The translations under genes and the position numbers were made by a program. From Runella slithyformis DSM 19594 (GTDB lineage: Bacteria > Bacteroidota > Bacteroidia > Cytophagales > Spirosomataceae), in the NCBI RefSeq assembly GCF_000218895.1, contig NC_015703.1, positions 1,935,001 through 1,999,000 on the forward strand: DNA of 64,000 nucleotides, given 5' to 3'. Shown piece by piece: positions 43,585 through 53,307 of this stretch. Within the stretch, counting starts at the first letter, position 1; every line of letters starts with the position of its first letter. The notes beneath the pieces were generated by a model that saw only the letters and a program-made list of their open reading frames with translations, did not search any database and was not told where the DNA came from.

Positions 43585-43989
43585 TTACTCAATATCTACA
43601 TCAATGTGCCGACGAAAGTTGCGCGTTGGATGATTATAGGGTAAACGTATGTTAAGTTCACGGGTTGTTTGCTCATAATGCGCCGCGATCTTATCAACGT
43701 TTACATCATTGGGCAAAAACAGGTTGCCCAGCGTACGAACGGTTTGCAGGTTGTCCATGCCATCGGGACGCTCGGCAAAAAGGGGCAATAAATGATATAC
43801 CCACAATCGGTTATTCAGGACATCGACCTGAAAACTGTCGGGCTCCAGTCCTGCCGTTTTGATTCGTACTTCATAGCCTTTATCGCTCTGGCTGACCGAT
43901 AAAACGGGCTCACTCATTCCGCCATTGGTGGTGTTAGCATAATCAATAGCGGTCAGAATATCTTGCGGAATTTGAATTTTTGCTTTCAT
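43585..43989 (-). CDS. Hsp20/alpha-crystallin-like protein
   Basis: The 134-residue protein has an alpha-crystallin-type beta sandwich: GYEVRIKTAGLEPDSFQVDVLNN near 38-60, then NLFLPNDVNVDKIAAHYEQTTRELNIRLPYN near 90-120. The spacing fits the Hsp20 fold, but the canonical GxLTxxxP motif is replaced by RELNIRLP, and the N-terminal arm is short. It may be a divergent small chaperone. No heat-shock element is visible. Confidence 0.7.
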   Translation of the reverse strand: MKAKIQIPQDILTAIDYANTTNGGMSEPVLSVSQSDKGYEVRIKTAGLEPDSFQVDVLNNRLWVYHLLPLFAERPDGMDNLQTVRTLGNLFLPNDVNVDKIAAHYEQTTRELNIRLPYNHPTRNFRRHIDVDIE

Positions 43990-44072
43990 TTTGCTATTTG
44001 GCTTGTTGCTGTATAATTCTCAAACAGCGTACCAAAGCAATTTTTATGACATAATGGCTCTTTTTTAGAGAA

Positions 44073-44588
44073 TCATTTGTCAAAATGGCGCAAAAATTCC
44101 TCTATTTCCCCCATTTGATACGGCTTTTCCCCATCAATGACCATTAGGTTGCGTAATGCAAGGGGAGGTTGTCCATATTTCAAAAAGCTTTCCCAAATAT
44201 GAGTGATGTACCAAACGGGCTCTTCCCCCCAACGTGTATCAGCTGCTTTACGAATACGGAACGTTTCTTCTGAAATATGAGTAAAAAAGCAGAAATCGTA
44301 AAGTTTATTCAAACCATCATCGGCAAATGCCAAAATACCTTCGATGACCAAAATGTCAAAATCCTGCCGGAGGAACGCAATACATTTCTTTAACAGTTCA
44401 AAATCAATGGAATGCGGAGTTTCCCAATCGGTACGGTCATGAATGCGGGGAATCGCGTGAAGTGCTTTTACAAAATCGTCCTGATGCAACGCGATCGCCC
44501 GTTTGTTCTGAGAGCGAAAATGCCAAACCAATGTTTCGGCAAGCGTCGTTTTTCCTGATCGGCTGCGTCCGCCAATGCCAATAATCAT
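44073..44588 (-). CDS. Uridine kinase/nicotinamide-riboside-kinase-like P-loop kinase
   Basis: ATG 44588 gives a 171-residue protein starting MIIGIGGRSRSGKTTLAETL with an ideal Walker A motif at 5-13, HQDDF near 37 and VIEGILAFADD near 82. These fit the nucleoside/nicotinamide riboside kinase class of small P-loop kinases. The substrate could be uridine, a nucleoside or nicotinamide riboside; the sequence does not decide. An upstream extension to 44630 would add 14 non-conserved residues. Confidence 0.75.
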   Translation of the reverse strand: MIIGIGGRSRSGKTTLAETLVWHFRSQNKRAIALHQDDFVKALHAIPRIHDRTDWETPHSIDFELLKKCIAFLRQDFDILVIEGILAFADDGLNKLYDFCFFTHISEETFRIRKAADTRWGEEPVWYITHIWESFLKYGQPPLALRNLMVIDGEKPYQMGEIEEFLRHFDK

Positions 44589-44650
44589 GGTAGGTGTTAA
44601 GGGAGAGTTTAGGCGCAAACATAAATCCAAACTCCCTTATAAACAACAAA

Positions 44651-44668
44651 TCCCGACAAATGTCGGGA
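44651..44668 (-). terminator. Hairpin after the acyl-CoA dehydrogenase gene
   Basis: TCCCGACA and TGTCGGGA enclose AA, with TTTGTTGTTT following on the minus strand. It lies 57 nt past the dehydrogenase stop. Confidence 0.55.
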
Positions 44669-44724
44669 CTGTTGCTTCGGTTTTTAGTTGATGATAAAAA
44701 AATTTGGGGTCAAAACCCTATGTT

Positions 44725-46518
44725 TTACAGAACCACCTCTTTTTCGGTGGCAATGGTCAATACTTCATTGTCTTTCAGGCGTACAGCCAAGCCCAGCGTT
44801 TTGGGCACTTCATAGTGGAAGAAGAATTTCATCGTATGAATTTTTCCTTCGTAAAATGCTAATTCTTCCCCGTCCGGATTTTGCGTAACAATGGTGCGCT
44901 GCGCCACAACAGCCTGCTTCAGCCACTGCCATGCTATGGTATTGATACCGAACATTTCCATGTATAAGGTCGCATCCATCAAAAAGCGTTCGATATCGCC
45001 CTGCATGGCAAATGGCATCAATGCCATCGTTACTTCCTGCAAACGGCCCAATTCGGCTTTCAGTTTTTGGGCATAAGGCTTGAGATTTTCGTGGGTTTCG
45101 GCCTCGGCAATGGTTTTGGCCACTTCTCCAAAAAGAAACTGAACAGGTTTGCCGCCTTTCATGGTCATTTTACGACCGAGCAGGTCCTGCGATTGAATTC
45201 CCGTTGTTCCTTCGTAAATCGGCGTGATACGAATATCGCGGTAGAGTTGTTCCAACGGGAAATCTTCCGTAAAACCATAGCCTCCCAGCACCTGTAACCC
45301 ATTGCTTACCGCTACCATTCCCATTTCGGTCGGATAGGTTTTTGCCACCGGCGTCAGCAATTCAAGCATTAAATGGTATTTTTCCTTTTCTTCCGGGTCT
45401 TCACTTGCGTGGGCAATATCGGCACAGCGGGCGGTTTCCATCAAAAGAGAAAGAGAACCTTCCACCACTGCCTTTTGCAGCAGCAACATACGTTTTACAT
45501 CCGGATGTTGGATAATGGGAATCTGGGGGCTGTCTAAGGCTGTTTTTTGGTTCAATCGACGACTTTGCGGACGTTCTTTGGCGTATTGCAGCGAAGCCTC
45601 GTATGCCGCAGACGCAATCGCCGCGCCCGTCATTCCTACACCGATTCGGGCTTCATTCATCATCTGAAACATATAATTGAGGCCTCGGTGCGGCTCACCC
45701 ACCAACCAACCATGACAATCATCGTTGTCGCCCATGGTCAGGTGCATGGCAGGTACGCCCCTTTGTCCCAATTTATGGTAAATTCCCGTAGAAGTTACGT
45801 CGTTATCAGCGCCGTCGAGGCGGTATTTGGGTACCACAAAAAGTGAAATCCCTTTGGTGCCTTTAGGGGCACCGTCAATCCGTGCCAACATCAGGTGAAT
45901 AATATTTTCACACTGATCGTGGTCGCCGGCTGAGATAAAGACCTTTTGACCCTTGATTCGGTAGGAACCATCGGCCTGTGGCGTAGCCGAAGTAGTAATA
46001 TCTGACAAAGAACTGCCGGCCTGCGGTTCGGTCAGGGCCATCGTGCCCTGCCATTTTCCACCCAGCATTTTTTCTACGTAGGTCTGTTTTAATTCTTCCG
46101 AAGCAAACGTAGCGATCAGCCGCGCCGCCCCCGACGTCAGTCCGGTGTACATCATGCCGTTGTTGGCCGCCATTAAGATGAAACCAAGAACGGAATTAAC
46201 GATCTCGGGCAATTGCTGTCCGCCGTCTTCAAATGAAAAGCCCGTGCCGATCAGTCCCGCATCGCCCATTGCTTTAAGGTATTCACCTACTTTAGGGTGT
46301 ACAGTTACTTTGCCGTTTTTCAGTTCGGGCTGATTCCGGTCCAGATCACGAAAATGCGGAAACATGAGGGTATCCCCAATCTGCGTCACGGCATCAATCG
46401 TCATGTCAAACGTTTCGCGGTCGTGAGCGCTGTAATAGGGATAGTGCGTTAACTCGGTAGCATTAAATACTTCGTAAAGAAGAAAATTAAGGTTACGACG
46501 GCTATAGTATTGGGCCAT
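44725..46518 (-). CDS. Acyl-CoA dehydrogenase with C-terminal extension
   Basis: The 597-residue flavoenzyme has the three acyl-CoA dehydrogenase domains (GFSFEDGGQQLPEI, TEPQAGSSLSDITTSA near 164, IYEGTTGIQSQDLLGRK near 425, with the catalytic Glu in YEGT) and an added C-terminal domain to the end. This is the longer class acting on long or branched acyl-CoA. It oxidises the acyl-CoA in the first step of beta-oxidation. Its promoter carries the palindrome shared with the hydratase/dehydrogenase fusion gene, which implies one regulon. Confidence 0.9.
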   Translation of the reverse strand: MAQYYSRRNLNFLLYEVFNATELTHYPYYSAHDRETFDMTIDAVTQIGDTLMFPHFRDLDRNQPELKNGKVTVHPKVGEYLKAMGDAGLIGTGFSFEDGGQQLPEIVNSVLGFILMAANNGMMYTGLTSGAARLIATFASEELKQTYVEKMLGGKWQGTMALTEPQAGSSLSDITTSATPQADGSYRIKGQKVFISAGDHDQCENIIHLMLARIDGAPKGTKGISLFVVPKYRLDGADNDVTSTGIYHKLGQRGVPAMHLTMGDNDDCHGWLVGEPHRGLNYMFQMMNEARIGVGMTGAAIASAAYEASLQYAKERPQSRRLNQKTALDSPQIPIIQHPDVKRMLLLQKAVVEGSLSLLMETARCADIAHASEDPEEKEKYHLMLELLTPVAKTYPTEMGMVAVSNGLQVLGGYGFTEDFPLEQLYRDIRITPIYEGTTGIQSQDLLGRKMTMKGGKPVQFLFGEVAKTIAEAETHENLKPYAQKLKAELGRLQEVTMALMPFAMQGDIERFLMDATLYMEMFGINTIAWQWLKQAVVAQRTIVTQNPDGEELAFYEGKIHTMKFFFHYEVPKTLGLAVRLKDNEVLTIATEKEVVL

Positions 46519-46560
46519 TGGAAGTTAAGCAGTTTAGGTTTTGGTGAATTCTGTTTTATT

Positions 46561-46576
46561 AGTATGCTTGCATACT
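46561..46576. promoter_or_regulatory. Palindromic operator candidate, copy B
   Basis: AGTATGCTTGCATACT is the reverse complement of the palindrome at 36835-36850. It lies 43-58 nt before the acyl-CoA dehydrogenase ATG, directly downstream of the -7 box (46583-46590), where a bound repressor would cover the transcription start. Confidence 0.7.
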
Positions 46577-46582
46577 GAATAG

Positions 46583-46612
46583 CAAAGATAAATAAAAACT
46601 TTACATGACAAG
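46583..46612 (-). promoter_or_regulatory. Promoter of the acyl-CoA dehydrogenase gene
   Basis: The minus strand reads TATCTTTG (complement of 46583-46590), a perfect -7 box, preceded after 18 nt by CTTG (46609-46612), close to the -33 TTTG. Transcription would start within or beside the palindromic operator. Confidence 0.55.
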
Positions 46613-46620
46613 CAAGCCTA

Positions 46621-46646
46621 CAAAAAAAGCGGCCCGAAAGCCGCTT
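46621..46646 (-). terminator. Terminator of the molybdenum hydroxylase operon
   Basis: On the minus strand AAGCGGC pairs with GCCGCTT (46627-46633 and 46640-46646) and is followed by TTTTTTTG, a textbook intrinsic terminator. Confidence 0.85.
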
Positions 46647-46668
46647 ATAGATGTCCATACATTTATAT

Positions 46669-46693
46669 TTTCCAAGTTTTAAAAACTTGGAAA
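46669..46693. repeat. Copy 2 of the CTTTCCAAG palindrome family
   Basis: TTTCCAAGTTTT and its exact complement flank one base. It lies just downstream of the molybdenum hydroxylase stop, before the true terminator. Confidence 0.8.
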
Positions 46694-46705
46694 GTGAACA
46701 ATTCT

Positions 46706-48859
46706 CTACCCCAACGTATTCAAATCAAAAGGTAATCGTCTGATTCGCTTGCCCGTTGCGGCAAAGACGGCATTGGCCAATGCCGGAGCGACCGGCGGAA
46801 GGCCCGGCTCTCCTACCCCTCCCGGTTCGGCACCGCTTTCTACGATATGGATCTCAACCGCAGGCATTTCATTAAAACGCATTACCTGATATTGATGGAA
46901 ATTGGTTTGCTCCGACTGCCCGCCGGTAAAGGTGATTCCTTTTTTAACGGCTGCCGTGATGCCCATCACAATGTTTCCTTCGGTTTGCGCTTTCACGTTG
47001 TCGGGATTTACGTAATGTCCGCAATCAATGACCGACACGACTTTTTCCACTTTTACGCCCGCTCCTTGCTTAGACACCGTTACACAGCACGCGCTGATAC
47101 TGCCGAATGACTTGAAAACAGCGATGCCTTTTCCATGCCCTGCGGGAAGCTTCTCGCCCCATTTGGCTTTTTCGGCCAAGGTCTCGAGCACTTTTTTGAA
47201 TCGGGCATCGGGCATCATTTCCAAACGCGCCTTCAGCGGATCTTTGCCGGCGGTGTGGATCAATTCGTCCAAAAACCCTTCCTGGCTGAATCCAAAATTG
47301 GAAGCATACACCGAGCGCCACCACACGATCGGTATCTCGGTACTGACGTGCGTAAACGACACTTTAAAGGCCGGGATCTCGTATTTCTGTTCATGTTTAC
47401 TCAATTCACCGCAAATCCAATCGTCAGGTTTATCATTTGGTGCTTTAAATACCTGAAACTGAATCGACTCCCCGATAGGATGATGGTGGTAGGCTATAAT
47501 GTTGCCTTTCTCATCTACCCCTCCCTGCATCCGGGCCATCATGCCGGGGCGGTAAGGTCCTTGGGTGATATCATCTTCGCGCGTCCAGACCAATTTGACC
47601 GGTTTCTTTACTTCTTTTGAGAGAAAACAGGCCTCCAGTAAAAAGTCATGATAGGCTTTACGGCCGAACGCTCCGCCCAACAGGGCTACGTTTATTTTTA
47701 TCTGTTCGGGTTTGATTTTAAGATAGCCTGCCAAGTCGCGCAAGGCCCAATCCGGACCCTGAATCGGGGCCCAAACCTCGGCGGTTCCGTCTTCTTTGAC
47801 GTGCGCGATGGCATTTTCCGGCTCCATGGGTGCATGCGCCAGAAACGGTGTTTCATAAAGCGCTTCCACTTTTTTGGCTGCCCCCGCAAAGGCCGCCGCA
47901 AAATCCCCCGATTCTTCGCCTTTCAGGCCTTCTTTAGTTGCTGCGTCCGCGCATTTTTTAAAATAAGCCTCGGTGGTCAGGGTTTGGGGCATGGTACCGT
48001 TTTCCCACTGAACTTTTACCGCTTTTTTGGCCGACAGCGCCGCCCAGTAATTATCCGCGATGATCGCAACGGCTTCGGCCGTACGGTGCGGCATGGGGCG
48101 CTCGCATTTCAGTACTTTTTGTACGCCTTTGATCTTGAGCGCTTCTGCATCGTCAATGGAAATTACCTTTCCAAACAGATGCGGGTTATGGATCATGACA
48201 GCATAGACCATCCCGGGTACGTCTACATCAATACCGAAAACGGCTTTGCCCGTTACCCGTGCGGGTACGTCCAGTCGGGGCGCATATTTTCCTACGATCT
48301 TAAAATCTTTCGCCTCTTTGAGGACAGGATTTTTGGGTACTTCAAATTTAGAGGCATCATCGGCAACCTCACCGTAGGTAAGTGATTTTCCGCTGGGTCT
48401 GTGAAACACTTTTGCTTCTTTGGCATAACACTCACTTTCGGGAACTCCCCAACGTTTGGCAGCGGCTTTGACCAGCATCTCCCGCGCAGCGGCACCTGCC
48501 TGACGAATAGGCTTCCACAAGGCACGCACGCTGCTGCTGCCACCGGAAGTTTGGTCTCCATATTTACCTTTCCCATCTGACTGCCAAATGGTTACCTGGT
48601 CCAGGCGTACTTCAAGTTCCTCGGCCAGCAGTGACGGCACCGCCTGCGTTGATCCCTGGCCCATGTCGGGACGCGGATTGATCAAAATAATTTTTCCATT
48701 CGGTTCAATAACAATAAACGGATTGATCTCAAGGGCCAATGCCGACGGACCTGTGCCGTTTAACTGAATGACCGTTGGCTTGGAAGAAGCCGAAAGGCCC
48801 ATCATTAATCCTGCCGATGATAAGCCAAGTGTTTTTATAAAATCTCTGCGATTGCTCAT
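46706..48859 (-). CDS. Molybdopterin-binding hydroxylase large subunit (IorB/aldehyde oxidase-like)
   Basis: The 717-residue subunit starts with a Tat signal ([14 protein letters not shown]). Molybdenum-cofactor-binding segments are [19 protein letters not shown] near 63, [14 protein letters not shown] near 393 and [19 protein letters not shown] near 680, where the Glu is the likely catalytic base. With the 2Fe-2S subunit upstream it forms an IorAB-type periplasmic hydroxylase for aldehydes or N-heterocycles. Usual IorAB partners include a cytochrome c subunit, absent here. The substrate is unknown. Confidence 0.88.
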   Translation of the reverse strand: MSNRRDFIKTLGLSSAGLMMGLSASSKPTVIQLNGTGPSALALEINPFIVIEPNGKIILINPRPDMGQGSTQAVPSLLAEELEVRLDQVTIWQSDGKGKYGDQTSGGSSSVRALWKPIRQAGAAAREMLVKAAAKRWGVPESECYAKEAKVFHRPSGKSLTYGEVADDASKFEVPKNPVLKEAKDFKIVGKYAPRLDVPARVTGKAVFGIDVDVPGMVYAVMIHNPHLFGKVISIDDAEALKIKGVQKVLKCERPMPHRTAEAVAIIADNYWAALSAKKAVKVQWENGTMPQTLTTEAYFKKCADAATKEGLKGEESGDFAAAFAGAAKKVEALYETPFLAHAPMEPENAIAHVKEDGTAEVWAPIQGPDWALRDLAGYLKIKPEQIKINVALLGGAFGRKAYHDFLLEACFLSKEVKKPVKLVWTREDDITQGPYRPGMMARMQGGVDEKGNIIAYHHHPIGESIQFQVFKAPNDKPDDWICGELSKHEQKYEIPAFKVSFTHVSTEIPIVWWRSVYASNFGFSQEGFLDELIHTAGKDPLKARLEMMPDARFKKVLETLAEKAKWGEKLPAGHGKGIAVFKSFGSISACCVTVSKQGAGVKVEKVVSVIDCGHYVNPDNVKAQTEGNIVMGITAAVKKGITFTGGQSEQTNFHQYQVMRFNEMPAVEIHIVESGAEPGGVGEPGLPPVAPALANAVFAATGKRIRRLPFDLNTLG

Positions 48860-48912
48860 TTTTTTGTCTTTTTAGTGCTTCCGAAACAGTACGTGCATTC
48901 GCACGTTGTGGT

Positions 48913-49401
48913 TTATTTTCCGCCGGTTACGTCGGCTTTGACCGAATCTTTTGCCGCTCGTTTAATCGCTTTACGAATACGGTCATACGTACCGCAACGA
49001 CAAATATGTCCGCGCATGGCGGAGTCAATATCAGCGTCGGTTGGATTGGCTTTCTCCTTTAATAAAGCACTCGCAGCCATGATCTGACCCGACTGGCAAT
49101 ACCCGCACTGAGGTACCTGCTCTTCGATCCAGGCCTGTTGTACCGGATGCAGATTGGCTTCGGTCCCGAGGCCTTCGATGGTGGTGATTTTTTTACCGAT
49201 CACCGCCTGGACCGGAAGTACACACGAACGGGTAGGCTTACCTTCCAAATGAACTGTACAGGCACCGCACTGCGCTATTCCGCAGCCAAATTTGGTACCT
49301 TTCAGTCCTACAAAATCGCGAATTGCCCAGAGGAGCGGCATTTGGGGGTCTACATCAAGGGAATATTTTTTTCCGTTGACATTCAGAGAAATCGCTGCCA
49401 T
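48913..49401 (-). CDS. 2Fe-2S subunit of molybdenum hydroxylase (IorA-like)
   Basis: The 162-residue protein binds two 2Fe-2S clusters. The plant-ferredoxin-type cluster uses [19 protein letters not shown] (near 39-57) plus a downstream Cys in TRSC. The second uses [10 protein letters not shown] and [12 protein letters not shown] near 96-145. It passes electrons from the molybdenum site of the large subunit, whose gene starts 53 nt downstream on the same strand. Confidence 0.92.
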   Translation of the reverse strand: MAAISLNVNGKKYSLDVDPQMPLLWAIRDFVGLKGTKFGCGIAQCGACTVHLEGKPTRSCVLPVQAVIGKKITTIEGLGTEANLHPVQQAWIEEQVPQCGYCQSGQIMAASALLKEKANPTDADIDSAMRGHICRCGTYDRIRKAIKRAAKDSVKADVTGGK

Positions 49402-49611
49402 AGTTTCAAAAAGGTTCTTTGAGGGTTATTTTTAAGTAAAGTTTACGAGAAAAAGGGGCAAAACCAATTTTTGCCGCTGAAAGCACCATTTTCCAAACTC
49501 AAAAGACAGAAAATCTGCCTGAAATAACGAGATGGCTCTATTGTTTAAATCTCTTTTCCGAGCGGATTCCGGCATAGATGACCGATATCCGCTTCAGCAA
49601 AGTGTGCTTTT

Positions 49612-50181
49612 TTAAGAAGACCTTTTTTTTAATAACTTAATATATTCTGATTTGGGAATCTCAATAGCCCCAAATCTTCGTACATTGTCATTAATGAATT
49701 GGGTGTCGAGAAGGATATAATTTTGTTGTTTAAGAATTTCAATTAAATAATGAAAGGCTACTTTCGATGCATTGCTTACGGTATGAAACATGGATTCACC
49801 AAAAAATACACCTCCAATGGCCACTCCGTACAAGCCTCCGACCAGTTCATTGTTGAGATAAGTTTCGACGCTGTGCGCATAGCCCATTTGGTGCAGTTCG
49901 GTATAGGCACTGATGATCTCGTCGGAGATCCAAGTAGAGTCCTCGTCTTGGCGAGGCAGTGCACAGCCTTTCATTACTCCTTCAAAATCAGCATTGATAC
50001 GTATTTCAAACAAATTTTTATTAAGAACCGGACGCAGTGACTTGGAAGGTTTGTAGGTATTGAGGGGAATAATGGCTCGGGGGTCCGGAGAGTACCAATA
50101 AAGAGTCCCATCCGTATCTGCCATGGGAAAGATTCCATTCATATACCCGTACAGAAGATCGTCGGCAGACAAAAAATTCAT
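49612..50181 (-). CDS. aat: Leucyl/phenylalanyl-tRNA-protein transferase
   Basis: The 189-residue enzyme adds Leu or Phe to N-terminal Arg/Lys of proteins, marking them for ClpS/ClpAP degradation. It shows YGYMNGIFPMAD near 12, YWYSPDPRAIIPL near 28, TWISDEIISAYTELHQMG near 83, HSVETYLNNELVGGLYGVAIG near 102 and FFGESMFH near 125. The protein is short but complete. A TATTTTTG box at 50207-50214 (minus strand) is a possible -7 element. Confidence 0.93.
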   Translation of the reverse strand: MNFLSADDLLYGYMNGIFPMADTDGTLYWYSPDPRAIIPLNTYKPSKSLRPVLNKNLFEIRINADFEGVMKGCALPRQDEDSTWISDEIISAYTELHQMGYAHSVETYLNNELVGGLYGVAIGGVFFGESMFHTVSNASKVAFHYLIEILKQQNYILLDTQFINDNVRRFGAIEIPKSEYIKLLKKRSS

Positions 50182-50235
50182 AAAAAAAACACCAGTAGTT
50201 CAAACTCAAAAATACAATAAAAACATCAGTGAGCG

Positions 50236-50931
50236 ATGAAATGGATAATAAGTATTCTAATTTTGACGATGGCTTGTGCCACCGAATCTCCTATGAATAA
50301 CGATCAAAACCCTGCCCCTATTTCGGGGCAATACCGTTACCTGTCACTGGGTGACTCCTACACCATCGGTGAACGGGTAACGCCCGAAGAACGCTGGAGT
50401 GTAATTTTAACTGACCTGCTGCGAAAGAACAACGTCAATATTTCCAATCCCGAAATTATCGCTCAAACCGGTTGGACAACGGCTGAACTACAGGAAGGTA
50501 TCAAAGGCCGACGCCCGAAAGGACCCTTTAATCTGGTTTCTATCCTGATCGGAGTCAATAATCAATATCGGCGTCAATCCACTGAAAGATACCGCGAAGA
50601 GCTACAGGAACTCCTTCAGCAGGCGATAGGGTTTGCCGGTGGGAATATTGAGCGCGTTTTTATGCTTTCAACGCCGGATTGGGGCATAACACCGTTTGCC
50701 AAAGGACAGGATACTGCTAAAATTGCCGCCGAGATTGACGCATTCAATGCCGTAGCTAAGGAAGAATGTGAAAAATCGGGGATTCTTTTTATTGATATTA
50801 CCCCACTTTCGCGCACCGCCCGCAATGATGCAACGCTGATTGCCGACGATGGGCTTCACTTTTCGGGGAAAATGTACCGTCAGTGGGCTGAACTTGCCTT
50901 ACCAACGGTACAAAATCGAGTCAATAAATAA
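50236..50931 (+). CDS. SGNH/GDSL-hydrolase lipoprotein
   Basis: The 231-residue protein has a lipoprotein signal: MKWIISILILTMAC, with a lipobox-like LTMAC whose Cys is near residue 14. The SGNH blocks are LSLGDSYTIGE (Ser nucleophile) near 38, IGVNNQY (Asn) near 98 and DDGLHFSGKMY with Asp-x-x-His near 208. It is an esterase/lipase or acetyl-esterase of unknown substrate, tethered to a membrane. Its start lies 54 nt from the divergent aat start. Confidence 0.87.
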   Translation: MKWIISILILTMACATESPMNNDQNPAPISGQYRYLSLGDSYTIGERVTPEERWSVILTDLLRKNNVNISNPEIIAQTGWTTAELQEGIKGRRPKGPFNLVSILIGVNNQYRRQSTERYREELQELLQQAIGFAGGNIERVFMLSTPDWGITPFAKGQDTAKIAAEIDAFNAVAKEECEKSGILFIDITPLSRTARNDATLIADDGLHFSGKMYRQWAELALPTVQNRVNK

Positions 50932-51240
50932 ATTACAGGGTAGGGTAAAATGTGATAAAGTACAGCAAAGTATCCCAAAATAGCTTTGAATCCTTTATTA
51001 CATACACGCAACTATCCCCAAAAAGTCACTTATTCGTTGAATAAAAAAATACCCAAAATATATTCATATCGGGTAAACCCAGCCACCAAGAACAACAAAA
51101 CGGGTTCAGTTTCCGAATATTCCTCCCCAACCTTCCGAGAGCGTTGAGATTGTAAAGAAACGCTCTCCCTTTCGATCGGATGGCCGGCAGTAATGAGTGC
51201 TCACATTGCCGTTTTTCATTAAACGTTTGAGTTGTTCATA

Positions 51241-51280
51241 TTTAAACCAAGCTTTTGGGATTTCCAAAAGCTTGGTTTAA
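51241..51280. terminator. 40-nt perfect palindrome upstream of asnS
   Basis: TTTAAACCAAGCTTTTGG (18 nt) and its exact complement flank GATT. It lacks a clear gene end next to it (the SGNH gene stops 310 nt before), so it may be a terminator, an attenuator-like element or a repeat. Function is not decided. Confidence 0.55.
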
Positions 51281-51290
51281 AACGTTTCTC

Positions 51291-51321
51291 TTTTCCGAAC
51301 CGGTTTAAAACCCTAATTTTG
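51291..51321 (+). promoter_or_regulatory. Promoter of asnS
   Basis: TTTT at 51291-51294 (one change from TTTG) is followed after 19 nt by TAATTTTG (51314-51321), a perfect TAnnTTTG. It lies 54 nt before the asnS start. Confidence 0.5.
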
Positions 51322-51375
51322 CAGCCCGTTTCCGTTATAGTTTATCATTCATTCACAATTCACCAATTATAAAAA

Positions 51376-52827
51376 GTGGGTCCGATACAAATTAAACAGA
51401 TTCTTTCAGAAGCCAAAGTGGGCAGTGAAGTCGTTGTCAAAGGTTGGGTGCGTACTAAGCGCGAGAGCAAAAACGCCATTTTCATTGCACTCAACGACGG
51501 TTCAACCATCCATAATATTCAGGCTGTGGCCGAACCGGGACAGATCAATGAAGAAACACTCAAGTTAATTACCACCGGCTCGTGTCTGAAAGTGACGGGA
51601 ACTTTGATCGAATCAATGGGTTCAGGACAAGCCGTTGAAGTAAAACTCACCGACGTACTCGTGTACGGTACCGCCGATCCGGACGCGTATCCTTTACAGC
51701 CCAAAAAACACTCGTTGGAATTTCTGCGCGAGATTGCCCACTTACGTCCGCGAACCAATACCTTCAGCGCTATTTTACGGATTCGTCACGCGTTGGCGTT
51801 TGCCGTTCATAAATATTACAATGACAACGGGTTTTACTATTTGCACACGCCCATCATCACCGCTTCGGATGCCGAAGGCGCCGGAGAGATGTTTCGCGTA
51901 ACCACGCTGGACTTAGAAAAACTGCCGCGTAATGAGGCCGGAAGCATTGACTTCAAAGAAGATTTCTTTGGCCGTGAAACCAACCTGACCGTTTCCGGAC
52001 AGTTGGAAGGCGAGCTGGGTGCCATGGCCCTCTCAAAAATTTATACCTTCGGTCCGACATTCCGTGCCGAAAACTCCAATACTACCCGCCACTTGGCCGA
52101 GTTTTGGATGATCGAGCCCGAAATGGCTTTCTTTGAGTTGGAAGATAACATGAACCTGGCCGAGGATTTTGTCAAATACGTGATTCGCTACGCGCTCGAA
52201 AACTGCGCTGACGATCTGAACTTCTTACAAAAACGGTTGGAAGAAGAAGAGAAATCAAAACCGCAAAACGAGCGTTCGCTGCCGTTGTTGGAAAAACTTC
52301 GCTTTGTGGCCGAAAATGCCTTTGAGCGCATTACCTACACCGAAGCGATCGATATTTTGATGAAATCGAAGCCTTTCAAAGAGAAAAAATTCCAGTATGA
52401 GGTTGCCTGGGGCGTTGACCTGCAATCAGAACACGAACGTTTTTTGGTCGAAAAACACTTCAAAAAACCTGTCATTCTGACCAATTATCCACGGGCCATC
52501 AAATCGTTTTATATGAAACAAAACGAGCCCAACGCCAACGAGCCCGGCCCAACCGTGCGTGCCATGGACGTACTGTTTCCGGGTATCGGCGAAATCATCG
52601 GCGGCTCGCAGCGCGAAGAGAACTACGATAAGCTGGTGACGCGTATGCACGAAGTGGGTATTGAGCCGGAATCGATGTGGTGGTTTTTGGAAACCCGTAA
52701 ATTCGGTACTGCCCCCCACTCGGGCTTTGGACTCGGTTTCGAGCGTTTGATCCTGTTTGTAACGGGCATGACCAACATCCGCGACGTGATACCGTTCCCC
52801 CGTACACCAAAATCGGCAGAATTTTAG
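51376..52827 (+). CDS. asnS: Asparaginyl-tRNA synthetase
   Basis: The start is a GTG. The 483-residue class II synthetase has an N-terminal OB-fold ([20 protein letters not shown]) and the class II motifs [21 protein letters not shown] (motif 2, near 236) and [27 protein letters not shown] (motif 3, near 450). It is distinguished from AspRS by length and by the motif-3 spacing. A terminator follows. Confidence 0.95.
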   Translation: MGPIQIKQILSEAKVGSEVVVKGWVRTKRESKNAIFIALNDGSTIHNIQAVAEPGQINEETLKLITTGSCLKVTGTLIESMGSGQAVEVKLTDVLVYGTADPDAYPLQPKKHSLEFLREIAHLRPRTNTFSAILRIRHALAFAVHKYYNDNGFYYLHTPIITASDAEGAGEMFRVTTLDLEKLPRNEAGSIDFKEDFFGRETNLTVSGQLEGELGAMALSKIYTFGPTFRAENSNTTRHLAEFWMIEPEMAFFELEDNMNLAEDFVKYVIRYALENCADDLNFLQKRLEEEEKSKPQNERSLPLLEKLRFVAENAFERITYTEAIDILMKSKPFKEKKFQYEVAWGVDLQSEHERFLVEKHFKKPVILTNYPRAIKSFYMKQNEPNANEPGPTVRAMDVLFPGIGEIIGGSQREENYDKLVTRMHEVGIEPESMWWFLETRKFGTAPHSGFGLGFERLILFVTGMTNIRDVIPFPRTPKSAEF

Positions 52828-52889
52828 TCGGTTTTGTCATTCCGGAGGTCTCCGGTTGATTTCAGCATTTTCAAAAGTTAAGAATAAAC

Positions 52890-52921
52890 CAAAAGCACTT
52901 TCGTCAAGAGGGTGCTTTTTT
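52890..52921 (+). terminator. Terminator after asnS
   Basis: AAAAGCAC pairs with GTGCTTTT over a loop with wobble extension, ending in a T-run just before the next promoter box. Confidence 0.65.
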
Positions 52922-52924
52922 ATT

Positions 52925-52932
52925 TATTTTTG
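52925..52932 (+). promoter_or_regulatory. Candidate -7 box upstream of the DUF3467 gene
   Basis: TATTTTTG matches TAnnTTTG, 22 nt before the ATG. It partly overlaps the T-run of the asnS terminator, so support is modest. Confidence 0.35.
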
Positions 52933-52954
52933 CCAACGATAACCAATCATCCAT

Positions 52955-53275
52955 ATGTTAGATAATAAAAACGAGTCCGAACAACAGATCAACGTCGAAA
53001 TCTCTGAAGAAATGGCCGAAGGGGTTTACTCCAATCTGGCCATGATCGCCCATTCAAACAGTGAATTTATCCTTGATTTTATTCGCATGATGCCGGGCGT
53101 TCCCAAAGCGAAAGTAAAAGCGCGGGTGATTTTGACGCCCGAGCACGCCAAACGATTACTGGCAGCTTTGAAAGACAACATCCGCAAGTACGAAGAAAAC
53201 TACGGCGATATTCGTCATTCAGAAGACCCTGACATTCCCTTTATGAATTTTGGAGGCCCCATTGGGGAGGCATAG
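52955..53275 (+). CDS. DUF3467 domain protein
   Basis: The 106-residue protein has the DUF3467 pattern: EEMAEGVYSNLAMIAHSNSEFILDF, then RMMPGVPKAKVKARVILTPEHAKRLLAALKDNI. Family members are short, conserved in many bacteria and of unknown function. It is followed by the bestrophin gene after 32 nt on the same strand. Confidence 0.85.
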   Translation: MLDNKNESEQQINVEISEEMAEGVYSNLAMIAHSNSEFILDFIRMMPGVPKAKVKARVILTPEHAKRLLAALKDNIRKYEENYGDIRHSEDPDIPFMNFGGPIGEA

Positions 53276-53307
53276 CCTTGATGTAGTGTACCCAACCATC
53301 CAACGTT

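Larger units (their letters stand above)
50932..51375. other. Intergenic region before asnS
   Basis: A 444-bp gap without a supported gene. It contains a GAGAGCGTT/AACGCTCTC hairpin (51137-51167), a 40-nt perfect palindrome (51241-51280) and the asnS -7 box. No ORF with family features was found. Confidence 0.6.

Noticed and set aside
47648-48385. Plus-strand ORF of 245 residues inside the molybdenum hydroxylase gene
   Set aside because: Antisense of a well-conserved coding region; no conserved motifs.
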